Both the position numbers and the translations under genes were made by a program. Positions 18,192-26,969 of a stretch of 64,000 nucleotides of DNA are shown here, in pieces (position 1 is the stretch's first letter; each line of letters starts with the position of its first letter). The notes beneath the pieces are model-generated. The model saw nothing but the letters and a program-made list of their open reading frames with translations, made no database searches and was not told the DNA's origin. Source of the DNA: Halorubrum depositum (GTDB lineage Archaea > Halobacteriota > Halobacteria > Halobacteriales > Haloferacaceae); contig NZ_VCNM01000001.1 in assembly GCF_007671725.1 (NCBI RefSeq), positions 1,178,001-1,242,000 on the forward strand, written 5' to 3'.

Positions 18192-18253
18192 GGCCGCAGA
18201 ATAAGTATAATATATATCTCATATTAACAACCCCACTCGCATCGGCGATAGAG

Positions 18254-18260
18254 TTATACC
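18254..18260 (+). promoter_or_regulatory. TATA box of the substrate-binding protein gene
   Basis: TTATACC lies 23-29 bases before the ATG at 18283, as expected for a leaderless transcript. Confidence 0.6.
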
Positions 18261-18282
18261 GGTCGCGTTTGCTTGTGAGTGT

Positions 18283-20085
18283 ATGTCATGCGAGAATGAA
18301 TCGAGTGGCAGCGGCGTGGACCGCCGCTCGGTATTGAAGGCGATCGGGGTTGCAGGCGCGACCGGACTCGCCGGCTGTGGAGATCAGTCGGGCAGCGGTG
18401 GCGGCTCCGGTGGCGACCTCGGCGAACGAGTCTCGACGCTGCAGATGGAGTACTGGTCGGACTACGGCGGATTCACGACCACACAGGAGCAGATGGCGCC
18501 GATCATCTCGAGCAGCGTCGAGGAACTCGGCGTCGGGATGGAGGTCGTCCCGGTGAGCATCACGACACAGCTCTCCCAGATGGCCAACGACGAGAACCGT
18601 GACAACAACATCTCTTTTACGTGGTGGGTGCCCGCAGCCGATCGTCTCGACCCGCAGGAGCTCCTGAACAACATGCGCTTGGACTGGGCCGGCGCCAACG
18701 GACAGAGCAACTACTCCAACTACGCCGACTGCGAGTTCACCGAGCTGCTCCTCGAACAGACGACCGCCGAGACACCGGAGGAACGACAAGAGGGGATGCA
18801 CGAGGCCATCGCCCGCCTGTCAGAGGACTGTGCCATCGGCAACCTCGCTCCGGTCGCCAACATCGGCGCCTACCGCACGGACATGGTCGACATGGGTGGC
18901 GTCGGCAACGGCGGTATCGCCCGCTCGAACGCCGAGTGGGCGTTCAAGTCCCAGACCACGGACGGCGATGACATGGTGGTGGCGATCAACCCGATCGCCA
19001 CCGAGACGTCGAACTGGCTGACCCACTCCGCCTCGATGCCGGAGGCGATGTGGCAGCACATGATCCACTCTCCGATCCACAAGTACAACGAGAACTTCGA
19101 GCTCACGGAGCTGCTCGGCTCGGTCGACGTCGTCAACTCTCAGGAGATCGTCGTCGAACTGTTCGACGACGCGACGTTCACCAACGGCGACCCGGTCACA
19201 TCCGAGGACGTGAAGTTCACCTTCGAGCAGATCCAGCGCGGCGGCGAGGCCGGTGCGTACCCGGGGGCGGCACCGGTTCCCTACGACGCTATCGAAACGC
19301 CCGACGAGCAGACGGTCCGTTTCACCTTCACGGAGCCATACATCCCCTTCGCTCGCACGACGCTGATGCGGTGGGGTATCCTCCACAAGCAGTCCTTCGA
19401 GGAGGCGGGTGCGGTCGAGAACCCGGGTGGCGCCCAGTTCGAGATGCCTATCGTCTCTTCGGGACCGCTCGAGGTGACCGAACTCCAGCGCGGGACGCGG
19501 GTAGTCACAGAACCGCACGACGGCCACCCGACCTACGAGGCAAGCCAGCCGATCATCTTCGAGGCCTACCGTAACGAGGAGACGATGATCACCGCCCTCG
19601 AGGCCGGCGAGTGTATGATCACACCGGAGATATCGCCGCCGAACGCGGAGCGCGTCAACAACGAGATCGACAACGCCCAAGCGGAGTTCGCGGCCACGCA
19701 CACGTCTTACAACCTCCAGTACGTCTGTCACACCGCGCCGTGTAAGTTCCCCGAGTTCCGCAAGGCGGTCGACGCCTCGATGAACCGCCAGCAGATGATC
19801 GGCGTGGCGCTGGCCGGCGAGGTCGAACCCGAGATGTACCCGACGTACATCTCGAAGAACCACCCGATGTACCCGCCCGAGGACATGCTGTCCGGGTGGG
19901 CCGAGTCGCCACAGGGCAGCCCGGACGTGGCCCGGCAGATGCTCGAAGACGCCGGCTGGGGCTGGGACGGTAACGACAACCTCCACTACCCGCCGGACGC
20001 CGACCTCGACCCGCTGTGGCCACAAGGCGAGGTGCCTTCGGCCGAGGACTTCCCCTGCATCGAAGAACTGGGTCTCGATCCGTAG
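18283..20085 (+). CDS. Family-5 substrate-binding lipoprotein with permuted lobe order
   Basis: 600 aa. The N-terminus is a Tat lipoprotein signal (DRRSVLKAIG...LAGC, lipid Cys32) followed by a Gly/Ser linker, so it is anchored outside the membrane and feeds the importer encoded upstream. Residues about 53-205 carry features normally found in the C-terminal third of DppA/OppA proteins: RLDPQELL near 121, NYADCEFTELLLEQ near 147, TPEERQEGMHEAIARLSED. Residues about 231-580 carry the usual N-terminal two thirds in order: MVVAINP, FTNGDPVTSEDVKFTFEQI near 299, FRKAVDASMNRQQMI near 492, ARQMLEDAGWGW near 552. The protein stops just where the C-lobe would normally begin. A circular permutation is the simplest reading. 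Confidence 0.9.
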   Translation: MSCENESSGSGVDRRSVLKAIGVAGATGLAGCGDQSGSGGGSGGDLGERVSTLQMEYWSDYGGFTTTQEQMAPIISSSVEELGVGMEVVPVSITTQLSQMANDENRDNNISFTWWVPAADRLDPQELLNNMRLDWAGANGQSNYSNYADCEFTELLLEQTTAETPEERQEGMHEAIARLSEDCAIGNLAPVANIGAYRTDMVDMGGVGNGGIARSNAEWAFKSQTTDGDDMVVAINPIATETSNWLTHSASMPEAMWQHMIHSPIHKYNENFELTELLGSVDVVNSQEIVVELFDDATFTNGDPVTSEDVKFTFEQIQRGGEAGAYPGAAPVPYDAIETPDEQTVRFTFTEPYIPFARTTLMRWGILHKQSFEEAGAVENPGGAQFEMPIVSSGPLEVTELQRGTRVVTEPHDGHPTYEASQPIIFEAYRNEETMITALEAGECMITPEISPPNAERVNNEIDNAQAEFAATHTSYNLQYVCHTAPCKFPEFRKAVDASMNRQQMIGVALAGEVEPEMYPTYISKNHPMYPPEDMLSGWAESPQGSPDVARQMLEDAGWGWDGNDNLHYPPDADLDPLWPQGEVPSAEDFPCIEELGLDP

Positions 20086-20096
20086 GACTCCTCCGG

Positions 20097-20102
20097 TTTT
20101 TT
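20097..20102 (+). terminator. T-run terminator after the substrate-binding protein gene
   Basis: Six T residues 12 bases after the stop codon, preceded by a GC-rich stretch. Consistent with the gene being a single transcription unit. Confidence 0.6.
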
Positions 20103-20214
20103 GACGTGACGCTGGTCCGCCATTATCGGGGACTGCCGTACCGTCCCCTAGCGTGCGACGGGCGGAACGACGGCACACCGGTACTAACTTACAGCGACCC
20201 CTTGAGGCGTAGCT

Positions 20215-21720
20215 ATGCGAAGACTCACCGTGGACGAACTGGTGGCGCTCGGTGACCGCTTCGAGATCGACGTTGACGATGATCGCGCGGCCAGCATCAC
20301 CGAGACGGTCAACGCGATGCTCGCGGATCTCGACGCGCTCGAGGAGATACCCGTCGGCGGCGACGCGCCGGCGCCAACGGGCGCCGATCCCGGCGCGCGA
20401 ACCTGGACGGACCCGGCCGAGAATCCCCACGGTGCGGTCGCGGTCGGCTGCTCGGTACCCCCGTCATCGAAGGGGTCTCTCGACGGCACTCGCGTCGGAG
20501 TGAAAGACGTGATCGCCGTCGCCGGCGTCCCGATGCGCTGTGGCTCGGCGACTATGCGGGGGTTCGTCCCCTCCCGCGACGCGACCGTCGTCGACCGGCT
20601 TCGCGCGGCCGGCGCGTCGATCACCGCCAAGACCGCCTGCGACGAGTTCGCGGGGAGCGCCCGCGGAACGACCGGCCACGGGGCGCCGATCACCAACCCC
20701 CACGACGACGAACGGACGGCCGGCGGCTCCTCCGGGGGGAGCGCGGCGGCGGTCGCGGCCGGTAGCGTCGACGCCGCGCTCGGTACCGACACCGGTGGCT
20801 CCGTGCGCATCCCCGCGTCGTTCTGTGGCGTCGTCGGCTACAAGCCGACCTACGGGCTCGTGCCGCTGACCGGTGTCATCGAGAACACCTACACCCAAGA
20901 CCACGTCGGGACGCTCACCGATACCGTCGCCGACGCGGCGGCACTTCTCGGGGCGATGGCGGGCGCCGACGACACCGACCCGGCGAGCCTGGCTGCGGCC
21001 GGGCGGTCGGGGTACCGCGTCGGGGGCTACCGCGACGCGGTCGCCTCGTCATCCGATCCCTCGGATCTCCGGATCGGCGTTCTCGACGAGGGGACGGGCG
21101 AGGGCGTCGCGGACCGCGTCGAGAGGCGCACCGAGGCCGCCGTCGACGTCCTCGACGACGCGGGCGTGACGGTCCGGTCGGTCTCAGTCGACACCTTCCA
21201 CGACGCCCGTCCGATCAAGAACGCTCTGAGTTTCGTCGAGCTCGCCACCCACTGGCGAGACGGCGCCGCTCCGTACCGCCGCGGCGGCGTCGACGAGACG
21301 CTCCAGACCGGCTTCGCCCGCGCCCGCGCCGCGGCCAGCGGCGAGCTGAGCGATTTCTACACGAGCAAGCTGCTCGCCGGCGCGCGGGTCGTCGAGGCCC
21401 ACGACGGCCGGCCGTACGTCCGCGCCCAGACCGCCAGAGAGCGGCTCCGCGAGGCGTTCGAGGCGGCACTCGACGACGTCGACGCCCTCCTCCTGCCGAC
21501 GATGCCGGACGTGGCGCCGCCGGTCGACGGCGCCGACGACTGGGCATACGATTACGCGCGCAACACGCGGGCGGCGAACGTCACCCGGCTCCCCGCGGTA
21601 ACGGTGCCGAACGGTACCGCCTCGGGGCTGCCGGTCGGCCTCCAATTGGTTGGTCCGGCGTTCCACGACGCCGACCTCCTCGCGACGGCGGCCGCCGTCA
21701 CGTCGGTGCTTCCGGCCTGA
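20215..21720 (+). CDS. Amidase-signature family hydrolase (second copy type)
   Basis: 501 aa with the canonical triad: Lys97 in RVGVKDVI, Ser172/173 in GGSSGGSAAAVAAG and nucleophile Ser196 in LGTDTGGSVRIPASFCG. N-terminal 60 residues are an acidic helical lead-in. It is only distantly similar to the 11227 amidase, whose nucleophile loop is QTIGS, so the two probably take different substrates. Overall shape resembles GatA/AtzF-like amidases, but there is no GatB or GatC partner. It lies between the binding protein and the thioredoxin-like and M20 genes on the same strand, supporting a role in the same amide or ureide route. Confidence 0.92.
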   Translation: MRRLTVDELVALGDRFEIDVDDDRAASITETVNAMLADLDALEEIPVGGDAPAPTGADPGARTWTDPAENPHGAVAVGCSVPPSSKGSLDGTRVGVKDVIAVAGVPMRCGSATMRGFVPSRDATVVDRLRAAGASITAKTACDEFAGSARGTTGHGAPITNPHDDERTAGGSSGGSAAAVAAGSVDAALGTDTGGSVRIPASFCGVVGYKPTYGLVPLTGVIENTYTQDHVGTLTDTVADAAALLGAMAGADDTDPASLAAAGRSGYRVGGYRDAVASSSDPSDLRIGVLDEGTGEGVADRVERRTEAAVDVLDDAGVTVRSVSVDTFHDARPIKNALSFVELATHWRDGAAPYRRGGVDETLQTGFARARAAASGELSDFYTSKLLAGARVVEAHDGRPYVRAQTARERLREAFEAALDDVDALLLPTMPDVAPPVDGADDWAYDYARNTRAANVTRLPAVTVPNGTASGLPVGLQLVGPAFHDADLLATAAAVTSVLPA

Positions 21721-21730
21721 CGGGGGATCC

Positions 21731-21738
21731 TTTATATA
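21731..21738 (+). promoter_or_regulatory. TATA box of the thioredoxin-like gene
   Basis: TTTATATA is centred 25 bases before the ATG at 21760, which decides for that start over the ATG at 21745, only 10 bases from the box. Confidence 0.65.
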
Positions 21739-21759
21739 TTCGAGATGGCAGATAACGGT

Positions 21760-22455
21760 ATGTCTGCGATCGACGCCGTCGACCGACTCATCGAGCGCGA
21801 CGTATTCGAGGCGGCCGGTGATGACGAGTTACGCCCGACCGAATCGTTCCGGGCGGCGGTCGACCGCCACCGGCGGACGCTGACCGACCGCGACGCCGAC
21901 GAGCGGTCCGCGGCCGTCGCGGAGCTGACCGACGACCCCGATGTCGCGGATACGTTCGCGGCGGCGGACGTCTCGGATCTCGACTTCCTCGCGCGGTACG
22001 TCGCGCTCCGAAATCGGGCCGCCGACCTCTCGGCGGCGCAGGCGCTCACGCTCACGGTCGTGATCGGACAGCTCGAAACCGGTATGCCTCGCTCGGACGG
22101 CGCACCGGCGGCCTTCCTCCCCGTCGACGGCGAGGACCTCGTGCGGCTCGTCCGGCTTCACGACCGCTGTGTCGTCTACGCCTGGCGCGAGGACTGCCCG
22201 CCCTGCGAGACGATCAAGGCAGACTTCGACGACCTGTTCGGCGCCGACCCACCGGGCGACCTGCTCTTGCTCGCGGTGTACGGTCCGGACTGCCCTCGAC
22301 TCCTAGACCGGGAGTTCGACGCGAATGCAGCGCCGACGATGCTGTTCACTCTCGACGGGCGCGTCGATTCGCGGTTTGTCGGGACGCCGTCGGCCGAGGG
22401 GCTCGAAAGCGAAATAGAGACGCTCCGCGATCGGACGGTCCCGTCGGCAGAGTGA
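21760..22455 (+). CDS. Thioredoxin-fold protein with CPPC motif
   Basis: 231 aa, predicted cytoplasmic. The N-terminal 105 residues are an acidic helical region with no family I recognise (VDRLIERDVFEAAG...AVDRHRRTL). The C-terminal half is a thioredoxin fold: VVYAWREDCPPCETIKADFDDLF contains the redox pair CPPC in place of CGPC, followed by APTMLFTLDGR, the cis-Pro loop. It probably acts as a dedicated disulfide reductant or redox sensor for this cluster; that is inference from position. Confidence 0.8.
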   Translation: MSAIDAVDRLIERDVFEAAGDDELRPTESFRAAVDRHRRTLTDRDADERSAAVAELTDDPDVADTFAAADVSDLDFLARYVALRNRAADLSAAQALTLTVVIGQLETGMPRSDGAPAAFLPVDGEDLVRLVRLHDRCVVYAWREDCPPCETIKADFDDLFGADPPGDLLLLAVYGPDCPRLLDREFDANAAPTMLFTLDGRVDSRFVGTPSAEGLESEIETLRDRTVPSAE

Positions 22456-22502
22456 CTGCCGTCCACCGGGACGTTTAGTTGCTCGCCGCGCGTGGGTCGG
22501 CC

Positions 22503-23744
22503 ATGCGTATCGACATCGACCGCGATCGACTCGTCGAGACGATGGAAGACCAGGCGGAGATCGGCGGAACGGAGGGCGGCGGGCTCCACCGCCTCGCGCT
22601 CTCCGACACCGACCGCGAGGTGCGTGACTGGTTCGTCGACCGTGCTGCGGACGCCGGGCTGGACGTCCGCGTCGACGCCTTCGGCAACACCTTCGCCCGT
22701 CGGGAAGGTGCCGATCCCGACGCCGAACCGCTGCTCGTGGGTTCGCACCTCGACTCCCAGCCGTACGGCGGTATCTACGACGGTGCACTCGGCGTCGTGG
22801 CGGCCCTGGAGTTCGTCCGCACGCTGAACGACCGGGCGATCGAGACTCGCCGACCGGTCGAGGTGGTCAACTGGACCAACGAGGAGGGGTCCCGGTTCCC
22901 GCCCGCGATGCAGGGCAGCGGCGTCTGGGCAGGCGCTCACGACATCGAGGCCGAGTACGAGAAGACCGACGCCGACGGTACTCGTCTGCTCGACGAACTC
23001 GAACGCATCGGTTACCACGGAGACGAGCCGGCCGAGCCGCGCGAGCCGTACCACGCGTATCTCGAACTCCATCCCGAACAGGGACCGTTTCTGGAGGAAA
23101 CCGGGGCCGACGTGGGGATCGTCACCGGCATCGTCGGCCTCCGGTGGGCGGACATCACGCTCCACGGGCAGGCCAATCACACCGGGACGACGCCGATGAA
23201 CTACCGGGAGGACGCACTCGTTGCGGCCTCCGACATCGTCACTGCGATCCGGCGCCTGCCGGGGACGCTCGGCGACCGAACCGTCGCGACGGTCGGGTCG
23301 CTGACCGTCCAGCCTAACTCGGTCAATACCGTCCCCGAGACGGTGACGCTCACGACCGACATCCGCGACCCGGACGAGGCCGTCCTCGACGAGGGCGTCG
23401 CGCGGATGGAGGCGGAGGTGGCCGCGGCGGCCGACCGCGAGGGCATCGAGTACGAGATCGAGCACACGATGGCCTCGCCCACGGTCGACTTCCCCGACCG
23501 GCCGGTCGAGGCCGTTGCGGACGCCGTCGACCACCTCGGCTACGATGGCCGCCGGATGGTCAGCGGTGCCGGTCACGACGCTACCCACGCCGCCGCCGTC
23601 TGCGGCGCCGCGATGGTTTTCTCGGTCAGTGAGGGCGGCAAGAGCCACACGGAAGACGAGTTCACTAGCTGGCCGGACTGCTACCGATCGTCGAACGTGC
23701 TTGCGAACGCGGCGCTAGACCTGGCCGAGCCGATCGTCGACTGA
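22503..23744 (+). CDS. Zn-dependent N-carbamoyl-L-amino-acid hydrolase / ureidase (M20)
   Basis: 413 aa, the usual length of the HyuC / allantoate amidohydrolase / beta-ureidopropionase group, which releases the carbamoyl group from N-carbamoyl amino acids as CO2 and ammonia. The dinuclear metal ligands are all present: His82 (GSHLDSQ), Asp93 (GGIYDGALG), Glu127/128 (TNEEGSRF), His190 (ELHPEQGP) and His358 (SGAGHDA). The dimerisation insert has ANHTGTTPM with the substrate-contacting His. Which N-carbamoyl compound is used cannot be told from sequence. Confidence 0.92.
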   Translation: MRIDIDRDRLVETMEDQAEIGGTEGGGLHRLALSDTDREVRDWFVDRAADAGLDVRVDAFGNTFARREGADPDAEPLLVGSHLDSQPYGGIYDGALGVVAALEFVRTLNDRAIETRRPVEVVNWTNEEGSRFPPAMQGSGVWAGAHDIEAEYEKTDADGTRLLDELERIGYHGDEPAEPREPYHAYLELHPEQGPFLEETGADVGIVTGIVGLRWADITLHGQANHTGTTPMNYREDALVAASDIVTAIRRLPGTLGDRTVATVGSLTVQPNSVNTVPETVTLTTDIRDPDEAVLDEGVARMEAEVAAAADREGIEYEIEHTMASPTVDFPDRPVEAVADAVDHLGYDGRRMVSGAGHDATHAAAVCGAAMVFSVSEGGKSHTEDEFTSWPDCYRSSNVLANAALDLAEPIVD

Positions 23745-23819
23745 CCGGTTTCCCCGTCGCCGATCGCGTCGACTCGGACTCGAAAAACAAACGCACCCGT
23801 GCTGCCGAGGAGTGTGATC

Positions 23820-24996
23820 TTACCGGAGGGCCGTCCGAAGGTCCTCGCGGAGGTCGTCGGCGTCTTCGAGGCCGACGGACATCCGGACCAACGTCTCGGT
23901 GATCTCCGCTGAAGCCTCGCTGCGACAGAACTCGTCGGGGAGCATCAGCGACGGAACCTCAACGACGCTTTCGGTGCCACCGAGACTGGCCCCGGGCGTG
24001 AACACCTCCAGTCCCTCGACGAACGCCTCGAGTTCGATGAGCGTCCCGTCGAACTCGAAGGATAACATTCCGCTGTACCCCGGCATCTGCTCGCTCGCGA
24101 GATCGTGTTGCGGGTGGCTTTCGAGACCCGGATAGCGAACGCGAGCGACTCGCTCGTGGCGTTCGAGGAACCGCGCGACTGCCATCGCGTCCTTCTCGTG
24201 GTGTTCCATCCGTGCGGGTAGCGTCTTGATGCCCCGCGCAACGAGGTGGTAGTCGAACGGCGAAAGCATGTTCCCGAGTCCGACCCGCTGTGCGAACGCT
24301 AATCGCTCAAACACGTTCTTGTCGTCGGTGATAACGGCACCGCCGATAGAGTCGGAGTGTCCGTTGAGGTTCTTCGTGGTGCTGTGAACGACGACGTCGG
24401 CACCCAGTTCGAGCGGGGATTGATAGTAGGGACTCGCAAAGGTGCTGTCCACGCCGAACGGGGTATCGTGGTCATCGGCGACATCGGCTATCGTTCCGAT
24501 ATCGCACAACCGAATCAAGGGATTCGACGGTGATTCCGCCCAGATCAGGTCGGTGTCCGCGGTGACGGCATCGGCGACGTTCCCGGGGTCACGGGCGTCA
24601 ACGAAATCGGTGTCGACGCCGAGATGTCCGGCCAGGTGGTCCGTGAGCAGCGTTTCGGTTCCGTTATAGACGGTGTCCGAGGAGATGACGTGGCCTCCCG
24701 GAGGGACCAGCGACAGCATCGTCGTCGATGTCGCCGCCATTCCGGAAGCGAACGCCAACCCGTGCTCGCCGCCTTCGGGGCGAGCTAACTACGCTTCGAG
24801 GGTCGCCCGCGTCGGATCGCTCTCGCGCGAATAGTCGTGTTCATTGGCGTCCTCCCCACTGGCCCACTCGAACGTAGTCGAGAGGTGAATCGGCGGGACG
24901 ACGTCGTTCGTCCCGCCTCTGTGAGTGTCCCCGGTTCCAGCTGCACCGACTGCGACGGTTGCGAATCCTCTCCCGTCGGACCGCCCGTCGTGTCAT
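23820..24996 (-). pseudogene. Cystathionine gamma-synthase/lyase-type PLP enzyme, inactivated
   Basis: The region 23820-24788 reads as an intact C-terminal 300-odd residues of a trans-sulfuration enzyme: AFASGMAATSTTMLSL, PLP Lys in VVHSTTKNLNGHSDSIGGA, and the C-terminal SLGGTESVVEVPS. Upstream in the same frame is the expected N-terminus (DVVPPIHLSTTFEWASG, DYSRESDPTRATLEA), but it is cut by an in-frame TAG at 24789-24791 where relatives usually have LEAxLA. A further stop at 24993-24995 and a candidate ATG at 24996 in another frame suggest a frameshift near the start as well. A shorter protein starting at 24758 would lack the N-terminal part of the active site. Confidence 0.8.
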
Positions 24997-25049
24997 CGGA
25001 GACTCACCACGAGACCCGCTCGGACCCGATTGAGTGAAGTGGACATGGG

Positions 25050-25215
25050 AGTGGTCTCAGTCACCAAGGATAGTGAACTTCCCGGCGAGGGAGGCCGGAA
25101 ACACACCACCGACGTGGGTGGGGGTCAGCGAGTTGGCCGTTGCTAACCGGCGTCTGCTCTCTGGGAAGTACGAACAAGTCTGGGAGTGACGTCCTGCCAC
25201 GGCTGAAGCTGTGAG
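25050..25215 (+). mobile_element. Possible remnant of an IS200/IS605-type right end
   Basis: CACGGCTGAAGCTGTG at 25198-25213 folds into a 6-bp stem with a TGAA loop and, with the preceding GGGAGTGACGTCCTGC, resembles the sequence that follows tnpB genes at the right ends of haloarchaeal IS605-group elements. No tnpA or tnpB reading frame is left. The surrounding 24997-25500 interval holds no credible gene. Recognition is from memory and is tentative. Confidence 0.3.
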
Positions 25216-25500
25216 CCTCTCCTCGCGTGTGCGATACGCTCTCAATACTTCACCACCCAACCGATTGCCCTGCCATCGAGCGCGATCGTCACCGCGCCAG
25301 ACGTCACAGACCGCAACCCAGCCGGAGATGCAGGTCGGGGAGAGTATCCGACTCGTCCGTGCAGATGATCGATGTGAGGGTGGCCGCTGTCGGTCCACAA
25401 GAGTGCGAGTCGCAGACGGGCGGGGCATCTGGATGAGTTCCGCGGGCGATCGATCTCCGTAATCCGGCCGATACCCTTTTCGAAGAAAGAGGTGAGGAGC

Positions 25501-26226
25501 CTACAATCCGAGGTACAGCTCCATCAGCTCGTCTTCCTCGGAGAGGTCCTCGGGCGGGCCGTCGAACTGCACTTCCCCCTCCGCAAGGATGTACACGTAG
25601 TCGGCCAACCGGAGCGCGGCCCGCACGTTCTGTTCGATCAACACGACCTGTGCACCCCGGTCGACGAGCCGCTCGATGAGCCCGAACGCGTCGTCGACGA
25701 GCCGCGGTGCGAGCCCGGCCGACGGCTCGTCGAGCAGGAAGGTGTCGGCCCCGGTCATCATCGCGCGACCCAGACTCACCATCATCTGTTGGCCGCCTGA
25801 GAGGTCTCGCGCCTTCTGACCGAGTTTGTCTTCTAACGCCGGGAACACCTCGATCACCTCGTCCATTCGCTCCTCGATCACCGCGTCGTCGTCGACCGTG
25901 AACGCTCCGACCAGCAGGTTCTCTTTCACTGAGAGGCTGCCGAAGATCCCGCCGCCCTGCGGGAGCGTCGCGATTCCGTGCGTGACGATGTCCTCGGGTT
26001 TCGTCTCGGTGAGGTCGACATCGCCGTAGGTGATCGTGCCGTCCCACACCGGAACGATGCCGTTCAGCGTCTTCAGGAACGTCGATTTGCCGGAGCCGTT
26101 CGGCCCGAAGATACACGTCACGCCGTCGCGGCTCTCGAAGGTGATCCCGTGGAGCACCTGATGCCGATCGTAGCCCGCTTCGACGCCAGTGGCCGAGAGC
26201 GTCGGCACGTCGGCCCGGTCGCTCAT
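25501..26226 (-). CDS. livF: Branched-chain amino acid/amide-type ABC importer ATPase (LivF-like)
   Basis: 241 aa. Walker A GPNGSGKS, signature LSGGQQMM, Walker B FLLDEPSAGLAP and the LivF-typical LIEQNVRAALRLADYVYIL (the switch His is replaced by Gln-Asn as is usual for LivF). It is the last gene of a five-gene operon and its ATG overlaps the LivG stop by four bases. The Liv family also serves urea and short-chain amides (Urt and Fmd-type systems), which would fit the neighbouring hydrolases. Confidence 0.92.
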   Translation of the reverse strand: MSDRADVPTLSATGVEAGYDRHQVLHGITFESRDGVTCIFGPNGSGKSTFLKTLNGIVPVWDGTITYGDVDLTETKPEDIVTHGIATLPQGGGIFGSLSVKENLLVGAFTVDDDAVIEERMDEVIEVFPALEDKLGQKARDLSGGQQMMVSLGRAMMTGADTFLLDEPSAGLAPRLVDDAFGLIERLVDRGAQVVLIEQNVRAALRLADYVYILAEGEVQFDGPPEDLSEEDELMELYLGL

Positions 26227-26969
26227 ATCGGCACCTCGTCGTCCTCCGCGGTCGTTCCACCGAGGTACGCCTCTCGGACGGCGTCGTCCTGAGAGACCTC
26301 CTCGAAGTCGCCCTGTGCGATGTGGCTCCCGGAGTCGAACACGGACACCGTGTCCGCGAGCGTCTTCATCACGTGCATGTCGTGTTCGATGACGACGAAC
26401 GTCGTCCCGTCGTCGTTCAGCTCGTGGATGTGATCCATGATGCGTGACTCGAGCGCCGGGTTGACGCCCGCAGCTGGCTCGTCCAGCATCACGAGCTCCG
26501 GGTCGAGCATCAGCACCCGTCCGAGTTCCAGCAGTTTCTGTTGCCCGCCGGACATGCCGCGGGCCTCGTTGTCGGCGATGTGATCGATCTCGAGGAACTC
26601 CATGATCTCCCCGGCGCGGTCGCGTTTCTCCTCGCGCGAGCGGCCGTCGTCGGTCTGGACCGCGAGCATGTTCTGTCGCACGGTCATGTTCTTGAACGGA
26701 GAGACTATCTGGAAGGTACGTCCGAGTCCCCGGCGGGCGAGCCGATGGGGTTCCCAGCCGGTGACCTCCTCGCCGTCGAAGTGGACTCTCCCGCCGTCGG
26801 GCTTGTAAAAGCCCGTGACTGTGTTGAAGAACGTCGTTTTTCCGGAGCCGTTCGGGCCGATGATGCCGCGGATCTCGCCGCGCTCGACCGAGACCGAGAT
26901 CTTATCGTTGGCGGTCAGCGCACCGAATCGCTTCGTCAGGTCGGTCGTTCGGAGTATGTCGTCGGTCAT
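26223..26969 (-). CDS. livG: Branched-chain amino acid/amide-type ABC importer ATPase (LivG-like)
   Basis: 248 aa. Walker A GPNGSGKT, the LivG-specific RRGLGRTFQIVSPFKNMTVRQN, signature MSGGQQKLLELGR, Walker B LVMLDEPAAGVNP and VIEHDMHVM. The ATG at 26969 overlaps the LivM stop by four bases (ATGA), and its own stop overlaps the LivF start the same way, so the ATPases are made in step. A much longer in-frame extension upstream overlaps the permease genes and is not real. Confidence 0.93.
   Translation of the reverse strand: MTDDILRTTDLTKRFGALTANDKISVSVERGEIRGIIGPNGSGKTTFFNTVTGFYKPDGGRVHFDGEEVTGWEPHRLARRGLGRTFQIVSPFKNMTVRQNMLAVQTDDGRSREEKRDRAGEIMEFLEIDHIADNEARGMSGGQQKLLELGRVLMLDPELVMLDEPAAGVNPALESRIMDHIHELNDDGTTFVVIEHDMHVMKTLADTVSVFDSGSHIAQGDFEEVSQDDAVREAYLGGTTAEDDEVPI

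Noticed and set aside
25057-25428. 123-codon minus-strand frame near the IS605-like end
   Set aside because: It crosses the hairpin and has no motif; more likely non-coding remnant.
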